The notes: generated by a model from the letters alone, not told the origin. Numbered from the stretch's first letter, positions 8,184 to 14,411 are shown. The stretch is DNA of 14,543 nt from Pyrinomonadaceae bacterium (GCA_013812565.1 JACCTF010000289.1:1-14543); one strand, 5' to 3'. Made by a program: numbers and translations.

Positions 8184-8278
8184 AGCAGGAGAGAAGGCAG
8201 AAAGCAGTAGGCAGCACGGAAGCAGATGGGTTGTTTTCTGCCTACTGCTTTTTGCCTACTGCCTTCTCTATTCCTGCT
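8184..8278. repeat. Heptamer-based palindromic repeat overlapping the folD stop
   Basis: A perfect 14-base stem (8201-8214 aaagcagtaggcag with 8238-8251 ctgcctactgcttt) encloses a 23-base loop. Further out, 8191-8200 pairs with 8259-8268 across a 7-base bulge (ttgccta, 8252-8258), and 8184-8190 pairs with 8272-8278 across a 3-base bulge. The bulge equals one repeat unit: the right arm reads as consecutive variants of a heptamer (ctgccta, ctgcttt, ttgccta, ctgcctt). The right arm includes the last folD codons and the TAG at 8268-8270. Translations such as LPTAFCLL from this repeat are familiar to me from acidobacterial genomes; that is recall. It could act as an mRNA stability or attenuation hairpin between folD and coaE. 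Confidence 0.85.
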
Positions 8279-9236
8279 CGTCACCTGTCACTTTTATCCC
8301 TCGTCGCATGCGTGCGGCCTTGACAGTGTTCTGCATCAGCATCGCTATTGTTAGTGGGCCAACGCCGCGGGGCACCGGCGTTAATCGTCCGGCGACTCCT
8401 TCAACTTCGGCTGGATGCACATCCCCAACCAACGTGTATCCCCGCCGCTTGATAATCTCAACACGCTTAGCAGCATCGTCTCCGAACAGAGCGCGGGCTT
8501 CCCCCTCATCCGTAACTTTGTTCATGCCGACATCCACGACGGCTGCACCCGGTTTAATGTGTTCGCCGCGAACAAGGGCAGCGCGACCAATCGCGACAAT
8601 GAGGATGTCTGCTTGCCTGGTCATCGCGGCGAGGTCGCGCGTCCGTGAGTGGCAAATTGTGATTGTGGCATTGCGCTGCAAAAGTAGCTGACTCATCGGT
8701 CGGCCAACGATGTTGCTGCGCCCGACGACACAAGCGTTCATGCCACTGATGGCAACTCCTGAACGTTCGAGAAGTTCGATGATTCCAGCAGGCGTGCACG
8801 GCACCAGCCCAGGCTGGCCTAAGGCAAGGCGACCGACATTGATCGGATGAATTCCGTCGACATCTTTTGCTGGATCAATTGCCTCGATCACACGTAATTC
8901 ATCAACGCCCGGCGGCAGGGGCAACTGCACAAGGATGCCGTCAACATCGTCGCGCTTGTTCAGTGTTCCGACTAGATCAAGCAGATGTTCGGTGGTTGTC
9001 TCTGCGGCGAGAACATGAGGTTCCGAACGGAGTCCGAGCGCTTCGCAGGCGAGCACTTTATTGCGCACATAAATTGTCGACGCCGGATCATCTCCGACCC
9101 GCACGGTCGCCAAGCACGGGCGAACATTAGACTCCTGCTGGAGACGCACAACCTCTGCGGCCACCTCGCGCTTGATCTCTTCGGCGATACGTGCGCCGTC
9201 TAAAACTTCTGCTCGTTGATCAGTTGTTTTTTCCAT
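8268..9236 (-). CDS. folD: Bifunctional methylenetetrahydrofolate dehydrogenase / methenyltetrahydrofolate cyclohydrolase
   Basis: This cytoplasmic enzyme interconverts 5,10-methylene-, 5,10-methenyl- and 10-formyl-tetrahydrofolate, using NAD(P). The protein has 322 residues, longer than typical FolD (about 285), with extra residues at both ends. The catalytic pair is Y56 and K60 in TIYVRNK. GILVQLPLP lies at 100-108 and KDVDGIHPINVG at about 124-135. The Rossmann nucleotide site is VVGRSNIVGRPM (170-181). VGDVH and the substrate-loop signature follow, here PVPRGVGPLT where most family members have PVPGGVGPMT. The final GDEQE and stop fall inside the palindromic repeat at 8184-8278, so the C-terminal tail may have been altered by that element. 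The gene is first in the folD-coaE-binding-protein run. No strong Shine-Dalgarno sequence is seen before ATG 9236. Confidence 0.96.
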   Translation of the reverse strand: MEKTTDQRAEVLDGARIAEEIKREVAAEVVRLQQESNVRPCLATVRVGDDPASTIYVRNKVLACEALGLRSEPHVLAAETTTEHLLDLVGTLNKRDDVDGILVQLPLPPGVDELRVIEAIDPAKDVDGIHPINVGRLALGQPGLVPCTPAGIIELLERSGVAISGMNACVVGRSNIVGRPMSQLLLQRNATITICHSRTRDLAAMTRQADILIVAIGRAALVRGEHIKPGAAVVDVGMNKVTDEGEARALFGDDAAKRVEIIKRRGYTLVGDVHPAEVEGVAGRLTPVPRGVGPLTIAMLMQNTVKAARMRRGIKVTGDEQE

Positions 9237-9524
9237 CTCTGCTTCGCGTACAACCCTTCAGCGCGCATCCTAGCATACATCCCGTCAGGCTCGTTATTGA
9301 CGATTCCGAGGGATCAACAGCCATTCTTTGCCCGGCTCAACGGCTTATTAAACCTTAACAATCACGCGTAATCTATGGGGGTCTTGCGGGTGAGTTTGTT
9401 TTTGCCTGCTCGTTCTATTCGACTCGCCCAATGTACAGAGAGGTGCTTCGGGGGCGCTCAGCTTTGTTAATAATTTTGATCATTTGCCGCTTTACGGAAC
9501 CGTCGATAATCGCAATGATTTCGT
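9237..9524. other. Intergenic region between folD and the receiver gene
   Basis: This 288-base stretch presumably holds the folD promoter and the end of the receiver transcript. No convincing promoter hexamer pair, RNA gene or terminator was seen. Confidence 0.5.
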
Positions 9525-9941
9525 TTACAAAGCAGGCGAAGCGACGCGAGATTCAAGGGAAGGAACCTGCGACTGTGTTGCTAGCAACTGCTTGATTGCA
9601 TCAACCATCTTTGTGATGCCCAATGGTTTCTTGAGAAAGATATTGGCCCCGGCCGCAAGCGCTTCATGCTTGCAGTCGCTTGCTGTAAACATAATGATGG
9701 GCGTGTCGCGATGCTTAAAGGAAGTTCGTGCGCTGCGCACGAGGGTGAGTCCGCTTGCGTGTGGTAATTGGTTATCCAAAATTAGAAGGTCGTACTGCTT
9801 ACCGCTCTTGATCTGCCTGCAAGCTGCCGCGCCATCACGGCACACATCCGTCTGCCAACCTTCAAGTTCCAACATCTGTTTGACGGTGAGCAGCACCAGA
9901 TCATAGTCATCAACGTAGAGGATCTTAACTTTTGGTAGCAC
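9525..9941 (-). CDS. Stand-alone receiver-domain response regulator
   Basis: This is a CheY-like phosphoacceptor protein, 138 residues, with one receiver domain and no output domain. The acidic pocket is D11 and D12, the phosphoacceptor is D56 (LLILDNQLP), the switch threonine is T86 (IIMFTAS), and the conserved lysine is K105 in LKKP. A short hydrophilic tail of about 18 residues follows. The start codon is GTG at 9939-9941, with AAAGGA about 9 bases upstream. No histidine kinase is encoded in the window. The gene lies about 400 bases downstream of the TPR-sigma54 activator on the same strand, which has no receiver domain of its own, so a functional link is possible but unproven. Confidence 0.9.
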   Translation of the reverse strand: MLPKVKILYVDDYDLVLLTVKQMLELEGWQTDVCRDGAAACRQIKSGKQYDLLILDNQLPHASGLTLVRSARTSFKHRDTPIIMFTASDCKHEALAAGANIFLKKPLGITKMVDAIKQLLATQSQVPSLESRVASPAL

Positions 9942-10345
9942 GTCTATATATCCTTTGCTTCAGTTTATGGGGACATCGCGTCTGAACTTGCCAAACCCGC
10001 TGGCGAATTCACGCGTCACACAAACCGCAATCGACGTTCCTTTGAACAGTAGAACTAGACTTACTGTACGCGCACCAAGATCGACACATGATTTAGGAGG
10101 CTAAAGAATTGAAGAAGGTGAATTGACACTACGGCTATGCCATCAATCAGCAGCAGCAATAATCTAAGAGGTGGAACAAATTACACGGTGCTCCGCTCTA
10201 TCCTTCGACTTAAACCGTTGATGTTGGTGAGTTTACACAGGCACGCAAGATTTCTTGCGGGATGCATAGATTTGTGGTTTCTAACACTCCCGCTTTTGAT
10301 GAAGTTCGTTGGTAGAGGATTATGGGCAATGGTTTGTTGAACGGT
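9942..10345. other. Intergenic region between the TPR activator and the receiver gene
   Basis: There are 404 bases without a supportable gene. A perfect plus-strand AGGAGG (10095-10100) lies 8 bases before TTG (10109), which opens only LKKVN and a stop (10124-10126). A plus-strand frame at 10137-10340 (67 codons) follows, without its own ribosome site or family resemblance. A perfect 7+2+7 palindrome, cgcaagatttcttgcg (10244-10259), lies about 90 bases beyond the activator stop. No T-run follows it on either strand, so it is not called a terminator. Confidence 0.5.
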
Positions 10346-12628
10346 TCATCGCTTGCCGCAGCCTTTCATAAGCTTCGCTTTGTCGGGCCGCAACCCTTGA
10401 TGTCGCGTGTTGAGCATGAAGGACAATGTTTGATGATTGCGGATACCCAGCAGACGCGCCGCCCGTGTGATGCTGCCGATGCTCGCCCGTAACGCACGCT
10501 CAATCAACTGTCCTTCAAAACGCTGAACCTCCTGCGCCAAGTCACAGCCACGCCAAGCGTTAGCCGGGTCCCCGTCGGTTGTTTGTCTTAACGCCAACGT
10601 TTCTACGGCCTCCTCAGAAATCACGTCACCGCCATGACTCGTCAACATTGTTCGCTCGATGAGCGTGCGTAATTCGCGTGCGTTGCCACGCAGTTCTAAT
10701 CTCTGTAGCGCCTCTAGACTCTCGGCGGTCCACTCAACACGGCGACCGTATTTCGTCTCCATCATGCCGATAAAGTGCTTGGCGAGCGCGCCGATGTCCG
10801 CTGGACGCTCGCGTAGCGGCGGAATCTCTATGTGGAATGGTGTGAGCCGATGAAACAGATCTTCGCGAAAGCGTTTGGCAGCCAAAAGTGTCGGAAGATC
10901 ATGGTTAGTGGCAGCGATGATCCGCACATCAACGTGCTCCGGCATGCCGCTGCCCAGTGGGCAGATCTCACCATGTTCAACCAAGCGCAGAAGCTTCGCT
11001 TGATTACTCCAGCGCAGTTCGCCGATTTCATCCAAGAATAGCGTGCCGCCTGCGGCTTCGCGCACCGCTCCCAGATGATCTTCAACCGCATCAGTAAAGC
11101 TTCCCTTCCCGTGACCAAACAACTGTGATTCGAAGAGCGTGTCAGAGAGCGTCGCACAATTGATGGCGACAAACTTGCCCGAACGACCGCTACATTGGTG
11201 GATAATACGGGCCAACACCTCTTTGCCTGTGCCGGTTTCGCCTCTCACGAGCACCGTCTGGTCGGTCGCCGCGACGCGTTCGACAAAGCGTAGAAGCTCG
11301 GCCGTTTCCTCCGCCTGATGCACAAAGTCTGGTGTACTCTCGCTTGCCAACTTCGCGCGCCTGTTTCTGGCGGTAATTAAGTACCGCGCACACTGGTACA
11401 ATCGCTCTCGCGTCTCGCGGTGTTGTGATGATGACAGTAACCGGTCCGCCCGCTCGTACTGTTCTTGCATCTCATCAATTGTAAGATGCTTCCTTAATTC
11501 CTCAACAAGCGTGAGGGCGGCGCGCCCCGCCCCTTCCCGGTCTCCCGCCTGTTCCGCCTTCACGGTCGCCCGTTCGAGCGCAGCGCGGGCGGGCGTGTAA
11601 CGATTGAGTCGCGCCAGCGCCGTGCCATATGTCGCGAGAGCCTCTGCTAATAGCGCGTGCTGATCACCTTGCTCGAGCGTGTGTACCGCCGCTCGTATCA
11701 CTCTCTCCGCTTCAAAGTTCTGGCCCTGCGCTAACAAATTCCTGGCTCGCGTCTCGTCCACTTGGGCACAATGCACGTTGTCCTTGAGACTGACGAACAA
11801 ACGGCGAGCCTGGTCCAGATGATCATCCGCTTCGATGTATCTTCCGGCGGCAAGGTGGAGGAGGCCCAAGTTGTTTTCAATCGCCGCGCGGAACCGCAAA
11901 TGTCCGGCCTGCTCGAAGTGAAAGCTTGCTGCGGCGTACTCGATCAAGGCACGGTCTATGAAATCCTCGCGTTGTTCTGAAGCTCCGAGATTCTTCAGCA
12001 CCGTTGCCAGCGTAGTGTGGAATTTGCCCTTGAGTGTATGATCAGCGCTCGCTTCGACCGGGGGGGCAGCCTCTGTCAGGATGCGCAAAGCGTCATTCAA
12101 CCTATTGGCCGCTCGCTCGACTTCGGCGCTACGTAACAGAGCCAGCGCCTTCAACTCCAGGTCTGCTTCGGCAAGTTGATTGAGCGCCTCGCCTAGTATA
12201 ATCCGCGCTTCGTCAAAGGCTCCCTCACGCCAGTAACACCAGGCAATCTCGATCTGAGCTTCGGCCGCTTTCCTCTCATCGCCAAGCGACTTGAAAATAG
12301 TCGCGCTTTCAGTGATAAGATTCTTTGCCGTTTCCTGCGCGCCTGTGATCTGACCCGCGCTGCCGATCCACCCCGACAAAGAGCCGATGCGCAACAACAC
12401 TTCGGCTGACGCCCGCTCATCCAGATTACCGAGCGCGGGGCGCTCACCAATGCGCCCCCACAGATCGCCCATTGCGCCGCGTGCTGCTTCGTAGTTACCG
12501 GCCTGTTCCAACTCCTTCGCAAGCGCACAACGAAGCTCTGCACGCTCATTGGAAGTGAGAAATGAATCATTAACCTGGTGAAGCAATCCAATTGCTTGAT
12601 CCGTGTCAGCCTTCACTATTTTTGCCAT
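10346..12628 (-). CDS. Sigma54-type AAA+ transcriptional activator with N-terminal TPR sensor region
   Basis: This is a 760-residue cytoplasmic regulator, probably an enhancer-binding protein that remodels sigma54 RNA polymerase. Residues ~20-420 are helical TPR-like repeats, for example AEAQIEIAWCYWREGAFDEA (123-142), IENNLGLLHLAAGRYIEADD (250-269) and YGTALARLNRYTPARAALER (334-353). The AAA+ domain has Walker A GETGTGKE (463-470), Walker B FLDE (D533, E534), RIIAATNHD, arginine-finger region FREDLFHRL and sensor II GNAREL. The sigma54-contact loop, normally GAFTGA, reads GSFTDA (509-514). A Fis-type helix-turn-helix lies at about 719-740 (TRAARLLGIRNHQTLS). There is no receiver, GAF or PAS domain, so the TPRs are the likely sensor, for a protein or peptide. 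It is divergent from the GDIGVG-repeat protein gene 218 bases away. The ribosome signal (AAAAAGG, 10 bases before ATG) is modest. Confidence 0.92.
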   Translation of the reverse strand: MAKIVKADTDQAIGLLHQVNDSFLTSNERAELRCALAKELEQAGNYEAARGAMGDLWGRIGERPALGNLDERASAEVLLRIGSLSGWIGSAGQITGAQETAKNLITESATIFKSLGDERKAAEAQIEIAWCYWREGAFDEARIILGEALNQLAEADLELKALALLRSAEVERAANRLNDALRILTEAAPPVEASADHTLKGKFHTTLATVLKNLGASEQREDFIDRALIEYAAASFHFEQAGHLRFRAAIENNLGLLHLAAGRYIEADDHLDQARRLFVSLKDNVHCAQVDETRARNLLAQGQNFEAERVIRAAVHTLEQGDQHALLAEALATYGTALARLNRYTPARAALERATVKAEQAGDREGAGRAALTLVEELRKHLTIDEMQEQYERADRLLSSSQHRETRERLYQCARYLITARNRRAKLASESTPDFVHQAEETAELLRFVERVAATDQTVLVRGETGTGKEVLARIIHQCSGRSGKFVAINCATLSDTLFESQLFGHGKGSFTDAVEDHLGAVREAAGGTLFLDEIGELRWSNQAKLLRLVEHGEICPLGSGMPEHVDVRIIAATNHDLPTLLAAKRFREDLFHRLTPFHIEIPPLRERPADIGALAKHFIGMMETKYGRRVEWTAESLEALQRLELRGNARELRTLIERTMLTSHGGDVISEEAVETLALRQTTDGDPANAWRGCDLAQEVQRFEGQLIERALRASIGSITRAARLLGIRNHQTLSFMLNTRHQGLRPDKAKLMKGCGKR

Positions 12629-12693
12629 AATAAACTAACCTTTTTAGTGCTAACATAGGCAATCTCCCCATTGAAACAACCGATCCTCGCCAC

Positions 12694-12722
12694 TTGTAAG
12701 TAGAAGAATCTGATTCTTTAAT
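12694..12722 (+). promoter_or_regulatory. Putative promoter with operator-like palindrome for the GDIGVG peptide gene
   Basis: TTGTAA (12694-12699) and TTTAAT (12717-12722) are spaced by 17 bases and match the -35/-10 consensus at 4 and 5 of 6 positions. The spacer and -10 edge contain a perfect 7+1+7 palindrome, aagaatctgattctt (12704-12718), placed where a bound repressor would block polymerase. The predicted leader would be about 118 bases. Confidence 0.35.
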
Positions 12723-12738
12723 TCACCCCGTATATGAC

Positions 12739-12801
12739 GGGAACTCTGGTGCAGAGAGTCCCTACTTAATCGGGGGCATCTAGCTGGCTAGTCTCTGCGC
12801 C
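12739..12801 (+). promoter_or_regulatory. Leader with two mutually exclusive hairpins before the GDIGVG peptide gene
   Basis: Hairpin A: 12739-12747 (gggaactct) pairs with 12755-12762 (agagtccc), with one bulged A. Hairpin B: 12748-12757 (ggtgcagaga) pairs with 12792-12801 (tctctgcgcc), with nine Watson-Crick pairs plus one G-U, enclosing a small ctagc-tg-gctag hairpin. Bases 12755-12757 are needed by both, so only one can form. It fits no riboswitch class that I recognise. Confidence 0.35.
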
Positions 12802-12822
12802 TGGTAACAAACATTAACCAGG
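12800..12822 (+). promoter_or_regulatory. Short hairpin in the leader of the GDIGVG peptide gene
   Basis: CCTGGT (12800-12805) and ACCAGG (12817-12822) form a 6-base stem with an 11-base loop, ending 13 bases before the AGGAG ribosome site (12836-12840). Its 5' end overlaps the last two bases of hairpin B. Confidence 0.4.
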
Positions 12823-12846
12823 AATTACTCATTTCAGGAGAAAACA

Positions 12847-13131
12847 ATGAAGCAATTGCGACGAATCTTTGCAGCCACCGTTATAACCTGTGCGCTTACC
12901 TCGTCAACGTTTGCGGGCGACATCGGCGTTGGAAGATCAACTGCAGGCGATATTGGCGTCGGCCAAGCAGTAGCAGCAGGCGACATCGGCGTTGGCCGGG
13001 TGGCCGCGACCGGTGACATCGGAGTCGGAAAAGCAGAAGCCCGTGAGGGATTTAATAGCCAGAGCAGTTCCAGTGAATTTATTCTGACAGCCATGCTAAA
13101 TACTCTGCAAAACTTGTTGCCTTTGTTTTAG
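12847..13131 (+). CDS. Secreted small protein with four GDIGVG repeats
   Basis: This protein has 94 residues and belongs to no named family that I can assign. Residues 1-23 are a signal peptide (MKQLRRIF..., hydrophobic core, cleavage expected after TFA), so the mature form begins exactly at the first repeat. Four repeats follow at residues 24-65: GDIGVGRSTA, GDIGVGQAVAA, GDIGVGRVAAT and GDIGVGKAEA. Each hexapeptide is followed by R, Q or K and then an Ala-rich spacer. A hydrophilic Ser-rich linker (EGFNSQSSSSE) and a hydrophobic helix (FILTAMLNTLQNLLPLF) close the protein. AGGAG lies 6 bases before ATG. The gene is divergent from a TPR-sigma54 activator. The product may be a precursor of short repeated peptides, a surface or envelope repeat protein, or a self-assembling peptide; the sequence does not decide. 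Confidence 0.85.
   Translation: MKQLRRIFAATVITCALTSSTFAGDIGVGRSTAGDIGVGQAVAAGDIGVGRVAATGDIGVGKAEAREGFNSQSSSSEFILTAMLNTLQNLLPLF
12916..13041 (+). repeat. Four in-frame GDIGVG coding repeats
   Basis: The units are 12916-12945, 12946-12978, 12979-13011 and 13012-13041 (30, 33, 33 and 30 bases). The six-codon core encodes the same hexapeptide in all four. Every base difference in the core (GGC/GGT/GGA, GAC/GAT, ATC/ATT, GTT/GTC) is at a synonymous third position, while the spacer residues vary. Confidence 0.95.
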
Positions 13132-13481
13132 CCGTGTGTATAAGCATTAACTGGGTGGCTTAGTTTTCAATGCGACCCCCATAGTTAATACTTAGCAATA
13201 CTCTAATCTCACCACGTGGTGCTTATGCATCGCGTATATCTCGCCGTGATTTCAATCTCCGGGCGGTTGAGGTTTCGTGTATCTTGTACTCTTGTATTCT
13301 GACAATCAACAGTGAATGCTTTAAATCTTAACCGGCGGATTATTAGGCACACATCCTACATCCATTCTTCCGGTAAAATCAACATTGGATTTTGTCTCGT
13401 TGGATTTTGTCTCGGCGCTCCTGGCCTTCGTTGGGTGATAGGTCTTGACGCCTTAATTTATATCTACCAAAGATTTTCGGG
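13132..13481. other. Intergenic region between the GDIGVG peptide gene and the SCO gene
   Basis: There are 350 bases with no supportable gene. The region includes a perfect 12-base palindrome, caccacgtggtg (13210-13221), and a perfect tandem 15-base duplication (13385-13414). No T-tailed hairpin follows the upstream gene. A 25-codon frame at 13225-13302 has no ribosome site and is not called. Confidence 0.55.
13385..13414 (+). repeat. Tandem 15-base duplication
   Basis: ttggattttgtctcg occurs twice without interruption (13385-13399 and 13400-13414), about 70 bases before the SCO gene start. A recent slippage duplication is the simplest explanation. Confidence 0.9.
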
Positions 13482-14411
13482 ATGAACACAGACCTTCATA
13501 CAACATCAAACAAACTTCGTGTGCGGCGTCAACAAGTCATGTCGTTTATCGGCGTTACCATCCTCTACATTGGACTGACGGCCTGCGCTGCTTCGCCCGA
13601 GCGTTCATCACATGAACAGCGCTACGAATTGACCGGCAAAGTTGTCTCGGTTGACAAGGCCGAGCGGCGCGTGGTCGTAGCGCATGATGAGATAACCGGG
13701 TTCATGGACGCGATGATTATGCCCTTCACTTTAAAAGAAGCGGAAGCCCTTGACGTGATCGCACCGGGCGACCGTTTGTCGGCGACATTAGTGGTGGACG
13801 GCGAAAAGTCATGGCTCGAAAATCCGGCGATTACTAAAGCGGATTCGTCAAGCGGAAGTGCGGGAAGCATCAATGAAGCTATCGAACCGAGTCCGGGCGA
13901 TGCAGTACCCGATCTCTCGCTTGTTAACCAAGACGGTAAACCGATTCGCTTCCACGGGTTCCAAGGGAAGGCGCTCGTCGTCACTTTTATCTACACGCGC
14001 TGTCCGCTGCCGGAATACTGCCCGCTGATGAGCAGCAACTTCGCCGAGATAGATCAGCTATTGCGCCACAACCCGCAAGTCCGTGAGCGAACGCATCTGC
14101 TTAGCATCAGCGTTGATCCCGCGCACGATACGCCGCAAGTGCTGCGTCGCTACGGCGCAGCGTATGTGGGAGATAAGAACAATCGGGTGAGTTTTGCCGA
14201 CTGGGAGTTTGCAACCGGCACACCGCAGGAAGTTCAGCGGGTGGCACAGTTCTTCGGATTAAGTTATTACACGGAAGGTGATCAGATTGTGCATTCGCTT
14301 CGCACGGTGGTCATCACGCCGGAAGGCAAAATCTTCAAAATTTACAAAAATAACGAGTGGAAACCCGCCGACGTGATACGCGATCTCGAAAGCTTAATCA
14401 CACAGAAGTGA
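13482..14411 (+). CDS. SCO1/SenC-family copper lipoprotein with N-terminal CusF-like domain
   Basis: This is a periplasmic, membrane-anchored copper-handling protein of 309 residues. SCO proteins deliver copper or reducing equivalents to cytochrome oxidase CuA sites. The N-terminal signal ends in lipobox LTAC (Cys35). Residues ~46-110 resemble the CusF-type copper-binding domain (YELTGKVVSVD, H68, then GFMDAMIMPF with M75, M78, M80). Residues ~140-305 form the thioredoxin-fold SCO domain (VPDLSLVNQDGKPIRF, VVTFIYTRCP, LLSISVDPAHDTPQVLRRYG). The copper site has Cys174 and Cys180 in RCPLPEYCP, spaced C-x5-C where canonical SCO has C-x3-C, and the distal ligand His271 (VHSLRTVVI). The start is uncertain: ATG 13482 has only a weak GGG upstream, and the ATG at 13539 (residue 20) would leave a shorter signal. 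No oxidase genes are present in the window. Confidence 0.9.
   Translation: MNTDLHTTSNKLRVRRQQVMSFIGVTILYIGLTACAASPERSSHEQRYELTGKVVSVDKAERRVVVAHDEITGFMDAMIMPFTLKEAEALDVIAPGDRLSATLVVDGEKSWLENPAITKADSSSGSAGSINEAIEPSPGDAVPDLSLVNQDGKPIRFHGFQGKALVVTFIYTRCPLPEYCPLMSSNFAEIDQLLRHNPQVRERTHLLSISVDPAHDTPQVLRRYGAAYVGDKNNRVSFADWEFATGTPQEVQRVAQFFGLSYYTEGDQIVHSLRTVVITPEGKIFKIYKNNEWKPADVIRDLESLITQK

Larger units (their letters stand above)
12629..12846. promoter_or_regulatory. Divergent intergenic control region between the TPR activator and the GDIGVG peptide gene
   Basis: This 218-base region must hold promoters for both genes. On the plus strand it has a sigma70-like hexamer pair with an embedded palindrome (12694-12722) and several inverted repeats (12739-12822). 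Two GG-N10-GC spacings that could be sigma54 -24/-12 elements are present (GG 12739 / GC 12751, and GG 12775 / GC 12787). Each agrees with only about 8 of the 12 specified bases of the consensus, so neither is convincing. Confidence 0.55.

Noticed and set aside
8161..8217. N-terminal extension of CoaE (LPTAFCLL...)
   Set aside because: It is the translation of the neighbouring heptamer repeat. The conserved protein begins at the ATG at 8160.
10244..10259. Palindrome cgcaagatttcttgcg as an intrinsic terminator of the activator gene
   Set aside because: No T-run follows the stem on the minus strand.
10137..10340. Plus-strand 67-codon frame in the gap after the activator gene
   Set aside because: It has no ribosome site of its own, no recognisable domain, and contains the 10244-10259 palindrome.
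12738..12789. Two GG-N10-GC spacings as sigma54 promoters of the peptide gene
   Set aside because: This spacing is expected by chance roughly once per 256 positions, and the surrounding bases agree with only about 8 of 12 consensus positions. They are noted but not called.
12834..13094. Minus-strand 86-codon frame opposite the GDIGVG gene, with a PTPMSP-like repeat
   Set aside because: It is the antisense shadow of the repeats. The plus frame has AGGAG, a signal peptide and third-position-only changes in its repeats.
9373..13184. Shared 11-base word ctatgggggtc / gacccccatag in two intergenic regions, inverted
   Set aside because: Matches of this length are expected many times by chance in 14.5 kb.
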